A program made the position numbers and the translations under genes. A stretch of DNA of 64,000 nucleotides from Heterotrichella gracilis (Eukaryota; Sar; Xanthophyceae; Tribonematales; Xanthonemataceae). Positions 24,660-36,000 of this stretch are shown here, in pieces. The stretch is from assembly GCA_032358255.1 (NCBI GenBank), contig JAULBX010000559.1, positions 1 through 64,000 on the forward strand, in the 5' to 3' direction. The notes below the pieces were generated by a model. The model did not search any database. It saw only the letters and a program-made list of their open reading frames with translations, and had not been told where the DNA came from. Position 1 is the stretch's first letter. Every line of letters begins with the position of its first letter.

Positions 24660-25980
24660 CTGTTTTTGGCGTTGCGTTGTAAGGGTGGGATATCTTCCAA
24701 ACTGTTGGTGGCTGCGCACGCTGTGTTTGCAGATCGTTCAAGTTGCTCGTTGCCACACCACTGTGTAGTAAAGGTTTTGTGTAGAATGGTTTTGTGCCAC
24801 TATCGTTAGGCATCAGCTTGGCAATGTATATGCGAGATGGGTGTGTACAGTGTTTGCATTGGCCTCACTGAGACCATTTATGGGCTCTGCCCCGCCACTG
24901 ATAGCTGCCGTTATGTGCTATCTATTCTTGCACCTATTGGGGTGCAGCCTTGCTGTTGCTGAACCGCTGCACTGCTGCTGCTGGCCGACTGTAACACGGA
25001 GTATTTTCTTTCGGGCCCGAGCAACCGCAGTGCGCAAAGTGGCTGTTACAGAACCCCAACTGCTGTGACTGTCACCTCAGGGAAGGCACCTGAGTGGTGC
25101 AGTTCCAGAAGGATCCTTCCTACTGTAACAGGTGGCAGGTGGCAGGTGCTGCTCAGTACCTGGACCTGGTGCGAGCGCCTACCACAAGCCCTTAGGGCAC
25201 TGCGTGCTAGGCCTGCTTTGGGCCTCCCCAGTGGTGGTGGTGGTGCCACCAACTGTGCGTCAGCAACCCCCACAGGTGGCACCCATCTTACTTTGCTCCC
25301 AGGTGGCACCGTCATGACTGGGTTGGCCATTGGGCTGGTGCCAGGTTAGCATAAAACTCGGCTGCAACAGCTGAAAACCCTAAACCCTAGCTGACCTGGA
25401 AGCGCGCCGCGTTTTGGGCGTATTGGCGTTTCTTCACATATATTAGCAGACCCACACTGCTGGTCCTTCATTCCAAGCACCAAGACACCTCGTCAGCCCC
25501 TCATTGACCCTAGTTTCCACCCGGTCTCGCACGTTCGCCGAGCGTTCCCATTCACCCAATATCAGGCTGCCGGATCAGCTGTAGTAGTAAATCTCCTAAA
25601 TTAAAAGGCGTGTTGGACGCGAACAGCTGTAACCAGTGTCCTTCTGGCGAAGGTCTGTTAGCTGAGCGCACCTGCCGTGTGGATCCAGAATTCTTCACCT
25701 TGCCCAGGCAGGTATGGTGGTGCGGTTCAGACTATCCATATGGGTAAAACGCACTTGCATATAACGTGCAATTCATGACGAGAAACGCTTTATGTATTCG
25801 TTTTCCGCTATACAGTGGGCTGGGGCGACAGCGCTGTGCAAAGTCGTGACTGATCACCTGTCACAAAAGTGTCCTCATAATCAGACGGGATGCAAGCATG
25901 CACCCACGCGCTCCGCGCTCACCCACACTATATGCTACCCAGATAATTTCTCAAGGCTTTCAGCTTGCGAAGTATTGAAG
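24660..25980. other. Intergenic after DDX54
   Basis: About 1.3 kb without a gene I can support. A TGTAA occurs 14 bases after the DDX54 stop (24675-24679) and another at about 24990. The stretch includes a small gcaggtg-type triplet repeat near 25133-25150 and a CCCTAAA pair at 25377-25388. The right part should be the promoter of the next gene. Confidence 0.55.
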
Positions 25981-28900
25981 ATGGCGACGACACGAAGCCT
26001 GTTTTGGAGACTGTTTGTGGCAGGGATCGTTTTGGCGGTCCTCGTTGCCAACACCAACAGCGCTAGCACCATCCCCCAACACGAATACCGATATACCTGT
26101 GGTAAGCGATACTGACATGATACGTTAGCCTTTTTTAATGGTTGCGTCACCAGGTCACAGCGGATGCCTACAGTTGGGAGACAGCTTCGCCGCACATGCA
26201 TGCATGCATATGCACCAAACCGTGTTGACTCAACTTCCATTGCCCCGCACCCACGCCCACCAGTCCCACACCAGTTGCCTCGCCCAACAAACACTGATAT
26301 ATCTTTTCTACGTGGCGTTGCGCAGGTGACGCAGAGAATGTGGACAACTATTTCAACCAGTCGGTGGGCTCAAGCACCGGTTCACTTTTCAAGCCCCTCG
26401 ACACCATGTACGGCTGCGAGACGTGCGCCTCCAGGCGGGCCAACGCGACCCAATATTGGGCCATTTTGATGGTAAGTACAAGCAAGGAGAGCAGCGCAGT
26501 GCTGCAATGTTGCCATTGCCGTCCGATTCCACCTGCCCAAGTACAGCTGTAGCCGATCAGTCATGACCCTTGCACAGTCCGTGTACTGACCCAGCTTTTG
26601 GGCATTAATTGTTACTACCATAAGTAGTAACATTAAATAACGCATTATTTCATGGATGATCTACTAAACCTGCGCCTGCAGTGTTGCGTCAAGACTCCAG
26701 GTGCATGTGTGCAGGCATGCAACGCATTCAGCTCTGTCATATTCCCGATGTGTTCATCATGGAACCATTATCATGCATCCCCGCTGGCTCGCGTATGTTC
26801 ATCCCCTGCAAGGGCCAGGGCACCCACATCACCATCGCAGCAGCCGGCAGTGTGTCTGTGTGCAACATCTCCCTCCACATAGACCCCAACGCCACCCTCG
26901 ACAGCGCACCGCACCCCTCCCCCTCCCCCTCCCCCGCCCTTGGAGGGGAAAGCATGGAATCCCAGGGACACCTTCAAAGGCTGGGGAGAGAAGAATCCAC
27001 CGAGGAAGAGAAAGAGCTCATCAGAGTCCCTCATGCCGACGGCTATCAAGACATAGACAATGTTCTGATAGCACACTCCCAACACTCTGGAAGAGCACAG
27101 GAAACCCCTCAAGAAGCAAACCTTGACGGGGCAGACCCGAAGGTGGGAGACTCTCAAGAGGAAGACTCTGAAGGAGAGGAAGCAGAAGGAGCTGGTACTA
27201 TGCTCTTCACAGTGGCAGATCCCCGAGAGGAAGATCAAGAAGAGCACACTGAAGAGGAGCAAAGGGTCCTTGTCTCAGGGTCTGACGCGTATCACAACCT
27301 AGACAACCACATCAGGTTCTTCAATCTCCCTGCAACCGTCTTCCAACTCCCTGGGACCCAGCAAGAAGCCCCTCAGGGAGAGGGAGAAACAGCGGCTGAA
27401 GCCTCCAGTGAAGACGTGGAGCACCCTGCTGGCCCTGAGTGGGTGGACCCCATGAGCGATCCCACGATGGTGGCGGCCATGTCTGACATGCTGCTTGCCT
27501 CCATGATCCAAGTGCTGGCCTCTGCCGACTTGCCCAGCTGGGTCAACCTTACGGCAATGAAAGAAGCCCTGCCGCTGGTCCCCGAATCTGGCGCCAAGGT
27601 GCGAGCACAGGCGCAGCATACCCTGCTAAACCCTAAACGCTGAACCCTAACCCTCAGTAGCTTGGTACTCTCTCCAGGGTGCAGCATCATCCCGCTGAAA
27701 CTTGCTGTATTTTCAGTGTTGCCACATTCTTGCCGCATGCTATATACCTGATCAAGCTTGGTACCTGCTGCAGCCTTGTCCCATGCTTCAGGGTTTTGGT
27801 TTTATATTAGGGCTTTCCTTCTCTCTTTGCGGATCTGTGGCGTGAATGTCTATTACACACTGTTTAATTGACTGTGTTTAAATGACATCATTCTCTTGTG
27901 CCCATGTTGCTGACCGTCGCCCCTTGCGTTACCATTGCAGATTCGGGACGTGACTGTCAACTACGTCCCCTTTGATGGCGCGCTGGAGGTTGGCATGTAC
28001 TACAGCGACGCCACCTCGCGCACCCTGGCCCTCAAGCTGGTGGACTTTGCCAACAGGCGCAGCCCAGGGGAGGCACATGCCCAGCCCTGGCGGGCACTGG
28101 TCAATATCACCCTGCGCGTGCTGGCAGGTGAGGGGTGGGAGCGGTTTAAGTAACAGATTCAGATTCAAATGCCCACCTTTGTGAAGAGAGAGGTATTTAA
28201 TTTTGTGATGCATGGATTCCGAATTCTTGCAACCCTCCAGTATCTTCCTGACAGTACCCTGTGGAAGCCACTGGTATCTGCCCACCGCACCCTCAAAATC
28301 CTGCCCGAACCTAAACGCTAAATCATGGTAGTACCCTAGTAGAAACCCTAGCCTGATATTCGCCCGTTTTCCCCCATCCTGCAAACTGGCGTTGCCATGA
28401 GCACTAGGAGCAGGGACCTGGTAATACCCTAGCCAGACCCTAGTTAACACCCTAGCTCAACCCTAACCACCTTCCTTCCCTTGCAGATCCTAGCATTGCC
28501 ATGAGCACCATCAGCAAGGACCCCGGCGGTGTGGTGCGCCATGCCCTGGCCACCCTTCTTCCCCCGAACGCACTCCTGGTAACCATCTCAGCATCCACCA
28601 CCACCACCACCACACCCACACCGACCACCACAGCCGCAGCCACACCCACACGCCCGGCTCGCTCCCTGCTGGCCACCACCTCCACCTACATCACCCGCAC
28701 CACCCGCACCTCCCACACCACCGTCACATCCAACGGCTCCACCAGCACAACCACCACATGCAGCACCACCACAACCACCGGCAGCACCGTCCAGAGCACC
28801 ACATGCACCACCACCACAACCACCACGAGCACACCCACACCACCCGCCACAGCCACCGCCACCCACCGCCGCCCTCCCCGCCCCTTTGCCCGCGGCACCA

Positions 28901-30134
28901 ACCTCGTCACCCTCGACTTGGTGATCGCCACCAACATGGAGCAAGTGGTTGAGAGGTTGGAGGTGGCGGCGGATGACGGCAGCCTGGCCAAGGCAATCTG
29001 TGGCAGGGTCAAGCTTGGGCTGGCATGCGTTCCGGGGTCCAGCATCACCATTAATGGGCTGGTACGTACTGCTGCACTGCAGCATGCACTGAAAATGAAA
29101 ATAAGATACATAGGTATCTGAATCAGTGCACAAGAAGGATCACCTGGGTAGGAATCTGGCAAAAGTCCAACAATTGCAGATGCACATGGGTGTGGAGTGT
29201 CGGCTTGCAAACAGGCAAGCATGCCTCGCACGCCACGTGGGTGCACATGAATTTGCCAGTATTTTGAAGGTGCTCAGGAACAATCCATTTGATCTCCTCC
29301 ATTTGATGGCTGCGCATCACCCGCAGGACTACCCTATTTCCGGCATTGAGGAGGCACCCAGAGCCACAGGCACCCTGTCCGCACGAGGCCTTATGCCTGT
29401 GGATGGCAGTGGCATCAGCGGTGGTGTTGGGACCATCCTCATCGCCAGCAGCAGCACAGCCACCCTGGCCGCCACCACCAGCAGCTCCCACAGCCACACA
29501 GGCGCCAACATCCGGGCAGTGGGTGTGGCTTTAGGCACGGCAGCCACGTTCATGGTCTGTCTGGTGCTGGTGCTGGTCCTGGTGAGTGCACTGCACCATG
29601 CGCTTTCTTTTGGAAATGCCTGCAGCACATTGAACCACACGGAGCCTAATGGCCTTGGATTGTCGTGAGGAATTGGCATGCATGCAGGCTGCGTATTACC
29701 TACATTCAAATCGTTTCCATCGAATCAAATTATATTGTTCATACTTCATGAACTATTTTTGTGATTTATGTCACCATGACACCATATCCGTACATACATT
29801 GCACTTGCAGGCAGTAAGTGACTCAGCATTCAAATGATGTTTTTTGCAGGCATGGCAGCGTAATGCCACCCCCGCTGCTGCCCAGGGCTTCCAGTACCAC
29901 GTGCTGCACATGCGCTCCCAGGGGAAGTACGATCCATATGGCAAGGACCCTGCCTATCAGCCATTGATCAGCACATCTGCACCTGGCGCACCGGAGTCAG
30001 GCACCCAGGCACTCATCGCCAAGGGAGGCGATAGTAGCGTGAAACTGGGGAGGAACAAGGGGCGGCCCTGGGGCCTAAGCGTTACTGCCGGCAGCACCTC
30101 GCAAGTGTACCCCGGCCAGCAGGAGGCGATGTAG
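25981..30134 (+). CDS. Type I membrane glycoprotein, unknown family
   Basis: Not recognised. Exons: 25981-26101, 26326-26471, ~26732-27598, 27941-28127, 28487-29061, 29327-29581, 29850-30134 (811 aa). The exon 3 acceptor is uncertain: the best-looking site at 26681/26682 puts the long frame out of phase, while the AG at 26730-26731 keeps it. A signal peptide is clear (LFVAGIVLAVLVANTNSAS). The lumenal part has Cys pairs (GCETC), an acidic Glu-rich block with two degenerate repeats (GYQDIDN / AYHNLDN) at about residues 170-320, a Thr/Pro-rich low-complexity stretch in exon 5 that could be heavily O-glycosylated, and several NxS/T sites. One membrane helix lies at ~696-718 (TAATFMVCLVLVLVL), then a ~93-residue basic cytoplasmic tail. 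A surface or endomembrane receptor-like or cell-wall-anchoring role is inference. Confidence 0.7.
28383..28530. repeat. Duplicated acceptor side of glycoprotein exon 5
   Basis: The phrase gttgccatgagcacta at about 28391-28406 in the intron mirrors attgccatgagcacca at about 28494-28509 in the exon. Both are followed by an agcagggac/agcaaggac phrase. CCCTA-type units lie between. Confidence 0.7.
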
Positions 30135-31448
30135 TTTGGGGCAATGGATGGCCTGGATGCGGCCAGCATGAACCACAGCTTGTAGGCAATTATGATCCCC
30201 ACATTTTGCCACTCTTCCAGGGAGTTTCCCCTCTCTTCCTCGTCATCTCTGCATGCTCTCTGCCGATTTAGGGTTAAATTTTCCTCCTCAAGTACCACTT
30301 TTTTCCCTCGCGTGATGGCTTTTCTCATTATTTTTCCTGGAGGCTAAAAGTAGCCAGGCATAGCAAATTGCTCTGCCGCACTAACGCACGCCGTGGGCGT
30401 TTTCTTTTCTAACTTTTTTTGAACCTAGTTGGCAGGTGCAGGTGAGGGTGCAGGTGCAGAGTGTCTCTACGATTTTCCATCTGTCAAGTCAATTTTTGAA
30501 GCAACAGGCTGGACCCGTGAGATATACCAATCTGTGAGCAACTGTTGTCAATTCAACGAGGTCGTGGATTATCTGTCTGCCGATGCAGCATGAAGACAGG
30601 CCTGCACCATTAAGTTGTTCTCCCCTAAAGTTACCATTTACACAAGTATCCCATGCATGTGCCCATGGGCTACTGTCAACTGCCATTGTACATAGAGCTC
30701 TTCAAGTTTTTCCCCTGGGAGTTGCTGCGAATCACATCGCATGCAAATGCATTCATAAATCAATCGATTTCCAATGAATCCAAAAAGTGTTTGGAGTCAT
30801 GACTGTTCCACTCATGGCACATTTTATTCTATGAGTCAGTTGCATTCCACTGCAGCATCAGCAGTGCAAGTGTGATGCACATCAGTTAACTTTTTTGGCA
30901 TATTTGTTGCCAAAGGACTTGAGCCAAGTTGAACTTCCTAGCTACGGTAAAAGCATTCGATTAACTTGCTTTTGAATTCAAAAGCAATTACACAATGTGA
31001 TGGCGCCGGACCATGCATGCGATCACCACAATGTTCAATGGATAGCCGATAACCTCCAGCTCAATACCTGTAACCTCATCAAGGTTGCAACGCTGCTGAA
31101 CATAATACGGTAATGAATTCCAGCCTACTATCCATCACGATCATCTGCAAGCCGCAATGATCCTCGTACTTTCTGCGGTGTACCAATTGTTGGCAAATTC
31201 AAGGGGATAAAATGGGATATACGCTTAGCCAACCACGATATTACAAACGCAGATATAGCACCAACTACGTTCATCTCATAGTGCAATGTGGTGTTGATAT
31301 AGGCCAATGTTCCATGGCATGGACCAAAACAGAAGCGACTGCCCTTGCAGGATGTGTTCACAGCTGCGCTACCAAGGAAAAAATACAGTTGCGCACTTTC
31401 GCATCACGCCCTCCCCTCCCCCCTCGGCCCCCCCCGCTGTGCCTGCCG
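30135..31448. other. Intergenic, convergent 3' ends, AT-richer
   Basis: About 1.3 kb between two convergent genes, AT-richer than its surroundings. The segment at 30855-31090 is especially so. I see no gene or known element. Confidence 0.5.
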
Positions 31449-32583
31449 TTATGTCTTTATGGTGTGACCCCGCAACGAGATATTGGCCAGTGTTTTGGCC
31501 AGCTCCTTGGCCTTGGGCCGCTCTGCTTGGAAGCCGATGGGCACCGGAGGCAGCTGCCATATTGGCGCCCGGGACAAATGCTCTGTGTCAGAGTCCACGG
31601 CAGCTGCGCTTGGGGATGGATCCTGAAGTTGCTCTACTGATTCACTCGTGGTGTTGGCCAGATCCACAGCAGAGGTGTCCGATTCACCTCTTGTGCTCGC
31701 TTCAGCAGGCTGATTGGAATCACCTTGCACTAAATCAGCTGCTGTAGCATGTGATGCGCTTGTGCTGACAGCTAATGTCTCCAGCATGGTGTCAATGGGG
31801 GTTGCGCCACGCACCGGCAGCACTGTGAATGGGTTCCGCAGTGCGTCATCCGGCAGCTGCTCACAGCCCAAGGCTGCCGCCAGAGTGCAGCATTCCTCTT
31901 TAGCCAGGCCTGTGTGAGGCGTCCTGAGTGGGGAGAGGTCCACCAGCACTGCATCCAGGGCGGACACCCCAAAGCCCTGCTCCACCAAGATGCATGGCAT
32001 GGCGTTGGCGTCGCACCACTGGCGGAAGATGTTGGCGATGGGGCTGCCCTTGCGCTCCTTTCTGTACCCACTGCCCTTCACGACCAGGTATCCCTGCATC
32101 CATAAAGGGTCTCAGGACAGCTACTGGTTGCGTAACAGGAAGTGAACCTTCAGAAACTGGAATTGCAGTTAAACATAACAGCACAAAGCAGGGTGGTGCA
32201 CTGCCTCGCCCTGAACTATTGGGCATGTGAGGGTTAACGAGTCACGGCATGTGTGGCCAGCACTGCAACACGCCCACACAACTTCAATTCTTGGGCACGG
32301 GCATGGACGTGCAAATGCAACGGCTTACCTTGCTTTTTGCGAGCTTAAATAGCGTGGCCTCCTCGGCATTGAGCCGGTGGGGGACAGCTCTAGACCCGGT
32401 GCCCCGCTTTTTGGCGCCCTGCCCCCGGCTGATTCGGTCCACATCGTCTAATGTGGGCCTACCCTGTTGCTTTTTGCAAACAGTTTTAGGCACCGTGACG
32501 TAGCGCCGCTGCCAGGAGTGAAGCGCCTGTTTCAGTACCAATGAACTGGTGCCGGATGTGAACGACGTTCTCAACGGCAGCAT
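31449..32583 (-). CDS. Conserved-looking protein of unknown function
   Basis: Exons 32583-32329 and 32093-31449; phases close to 299 aa. I cannot name the family. The most structured part is residues ~45-110, basic, with PHRLNAEEATLFKLAKSK and GSGYRKERKGSPIANIFRQW, followed by CDANAMPCILVEQG. The joining of exons 1 and 2 falls inside this block, which supports the splice. The C-terminal half is low-complexity (Ser/Thr/Ala/Asp-rich) with a short end block KAKELAKTLANISL. No signal peptide or membrane segment is seen. A nucleic-acid-binding role is possible from the basic block but is a guess. ATG at 32583 is the first in-frame start of exon 1, with the frame open further upstream, so the N-terminus is uncertain. 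Confidence 0.65.
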
Positions 32584-33094
32584 TACACCTGGGTGGGTCA
32601 ATGCATGCATGCAACCGATGACGCCACTGCCCACAGTTACATCCCACCGGCAAAGGGGCGTTCCAATAAAATTTGTATGAGCGGGCCACTTCTGGGCGTT
32701 GATACGGTTTATAGCCTCGCACATGCACGCACACGAGATTATTTGTTCTTATTTCTGGTTATTTTGCTGTTTTTATCTGCGTTTTATCCAAAAATGAAAG
32801 GTGTTTGTTTCACCCAGCAAGCCCAGTTTGCCCAAGTACCAACCAGGAACACATATCCGCCAAGGTGCTGTAGTTCCCCCCCTCAAAAGACGACGATTCC
32901 ATACTTGCGAGTTGCCGCAGAGTATGTTATGAGTGCTTGAAAGGGCTGCATGGGGCAAGGGCTTGAGCCAAACCAGGGCAGCAGTAGATAATGCTTGCTC
33001 CGGGGAAGCCTCTTTGTAAAAGCCATGTAGCCGTTTGGCCTGTTTGGTTGCTGAACCAACCTCTTTCATGTGTCCTGCCGCCACTTCTTTCACA
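32584..33094. promoter_or_regulatory. Divergent promoter region
   Basis: About 510 bases between two outward-pointing starts. It contains an AT-rich stretch around 32735-32790. No further feature was identified. Confidence 0.45.
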
Positions 33095-36000
33095 ATGAAC
33101 TGTGATTCAGACGGCGATGGCACAGCCCTTAAAAGGAAGCGGGCTGATGAGAGGGGCCTGGATCCCAGCTCGGCTGCAAAAAAGCTAGCTCTTTCCTCTG
33201 GTGCTGCATCACACGGCCGAACACCTTCGTCTGAGCAATGTCGTGCTCAGATAAGGCAGGTGTACCAGAGCTATGAGGCACTTGTTCAAGGCAACCACCA
33301 GACCTCTCAGGAAGCCTTTGCGAGCTTGCTCAGTGCTGCTCAAGGTAATGATTTGCCCTGATTCCGCGTTTCCCCTGGTTTCGTGCACTGTTTTTGGTGT
33401 TTCTGACGTGCATGCATATGCAGGGTCATTGCCATCCAGACGGCTGGCAGCCAGGCTCGTCCCCAAGTTTGCGCACCAGTTCCAAGACAAGCTTGCAGAT
33501 GCAGCTGGCGTGCTTATGAAGCTTGCAGAGGAAGCTTCTGCCTCAGGCTCTGCGCATCCAGAGGTGGTTGAAAGCACCCGAGCAGATAGCTTGGCCGGCC
33601 TGTGCAGCCTGTGGGATGCCTCAGCCACCGCTGCTCCCATGGCGCCAGCAACACTCAAGACAATCACCGATTTCCTGATGAGGTATGCGCACTCTACTGA
33701 CCTCTCAGTGCAAAGGAGCAGGTCTCCTGGGTCCTCCTTCCTAGCCCATACCATATGCTGTAAGTTACATGCATGCCAGCAATACAGCCAGCACTGCAAC
33801 CAGTACTGCACACGCTGCGCCGCGCAGCTCTTTCCTGGCACTGTATGAACCACCACATGTGCTGTAGGCGGCTGACATCCCTGGCAACTGCGGAGCGCAT
33901 GAATGGGGGCGCTGGAGAGAACGGGGAACCAAACAGGGAGACTGCAGAGGAGCAGGTGGTTCAAGCGGGCCTGGCCAAGGCATTCCGCAGCTTCCCTCGC
34001 GTGGTGCTGGCCTGCGTGCTCCAGAGCCTGCGCAGCCCTAAGCTGGAGCTGCACCCGGTGGCCAAGCTGGTGTGCACCAGCCTGCTGCTGGGTGACGCAA
34101 AGCAGGGATTGGCAGACGGGGGCGGGGCCAGCCAGGCGTCAAACCCTGCAGGGGGCACCTTGATGGCTGCTGTCATGGCACCCCACCCCGAGCACCAGCA
34201 CTGGTTCCGCCACACCTCTGAGATCTTCCGCAAAGGTGAGGGTGGGGATGGGCGTGCGTGGCAGTTGGCCTGCCACTGTAGCTTTCCGCTGGGTATGGAT
34301 GAGCACTTCCAATTTCACTGGGTTGTGACACGCATGGTGCTGGATGCAGAGATCCCGGCGGAGCATGCCAAGGAGGCCCATGCCTTGCTGGACAGCATGC
34401 TGCAGCAGCTCCCAGCTCCCCGTGCAGCGGTGGAACCCATACGGCAACAACCAAGGCCTGCGTCGACGCCAGGCGTGGGGCTGGCATCGGGCAACAAGCC
34501 ACCGCACCTGGCAGCCAATGGCCCATTGCTGCAGGCGCGCAGTGCCCCCCGTGGCACAGGCTTCCACAATGGGTTCGAGACGCCACAGAGGTAAGGCATG
34601 CGTTGTGGTGGGTATTGGTCATCTTTTGTGCAAGCCGCGGTTGACACAGGAGACAGGTCATGGCGAGGGACTGATGTGTTGACCTGGCTCTCTCTGCATT
34701 GTAGGGAATCGCTGGCGAGAACTGCCCCTGAGAGCCAAGCAACACCAGACACACGGGCGGCGCCTGCGGGAGCCTCCCAACAACGCACATCCCGCTTCCA
34801 CGATGCTCCGGGTAAGCTGCAAATCCGCACATGCTGCAGCAGCGCACCCGTGGGAAACGTGTCTGTCTTTACACACTGCCAAGCAGAGCCATGGCACATG
34901 CACATGTTCCCTACTTGTGAACATAGGTTAGGGTGCTGGCGGCACTAGGGTAATTTATCATTTCATTAGCACGCGGGGTTGGGATCGCGAGGGTGTCCAT
35001 AGCGCCTGCATGAATGTTAATGTGAGATGGCTGTGTGTGTGCAGGCACCTGGCCCAAGCAGGAAACCTCTAGTAGTGGGCGGGAGCAGGCATCGAAGGCA
35101 TCGCCGTGCCTGCGGCTGCGGGGCCTACCGCCTGGCATCAGCGAGTCAGCCGTGTATGCTGAGTGCGGGCGGGGCGGGGCGGTGGAGCGGGTGGAGCGGA
35201 TGCCAGGGGAGCGGGACGACATGGCGGTGTGGTTCCCATCCATGAGGTGGGTTGGTAGGGCATGCCTTCTGACGCGAATGCCTTGACCTTGTTAGCTTCC
35301 TCGGTAATTCATCAGCATTAAGCATTACAGCCAAAGTCAAGCAAGCTTGCAATCCGTCTTGGTGGGACCTGATACCACATCTCTGGATGGCCTTGCATTT
35401 GAAGGGGAGCGCTGCGCCCTTACCAGCATCAAGCTGCGTTCCATGCATGCTGGTGCAATGAGCAGCTTTGGGTGCTCGTTGACCTCTTTCCTGCCATGCC
35501 AGGGATGCCATCAAGTGCTTTGAGGCGCTTTCATCAGGCTCACACCCGTTGGCGTCGCATGGGCTGGATGCGCAGTTTGTGGGGGACGACGTGCGGCCCA
35601 CCCGCGGGGAGTCGCGGCCCACGCTGTCTGTGTGGGTGCGGGGCGTGAACAGCCGGGAGCAGGAGGATGACGCCATGGGCATGCTGGCGGCGGCTCGGGT
35701 GCCTGCTGCCCAGGAGGTGTTCCGAGTGCGGGGCAAGCAGCCAGGTGTGCAGCAATGAGTCAAAATAAAAACTGATGCGTGTCCAGCAGTAGATCCAAAT
35801 AAGCAGTCACCCAGATTGCGGAAAGGTTACATGCATAGATCCCGTGCACGCCTACCTGGCAGGGACTGCTGGGGCGATCAGCATCGTCATTCCTGCGAAC
35901 ACCGTGTCCCACTCCCTCACTACATGTGTTGCGCTGACACACCCTGAACCCTAACACCCAACCTCTCCTGCTCCAGGCTTGATGCTGCAATACCCTTTCC

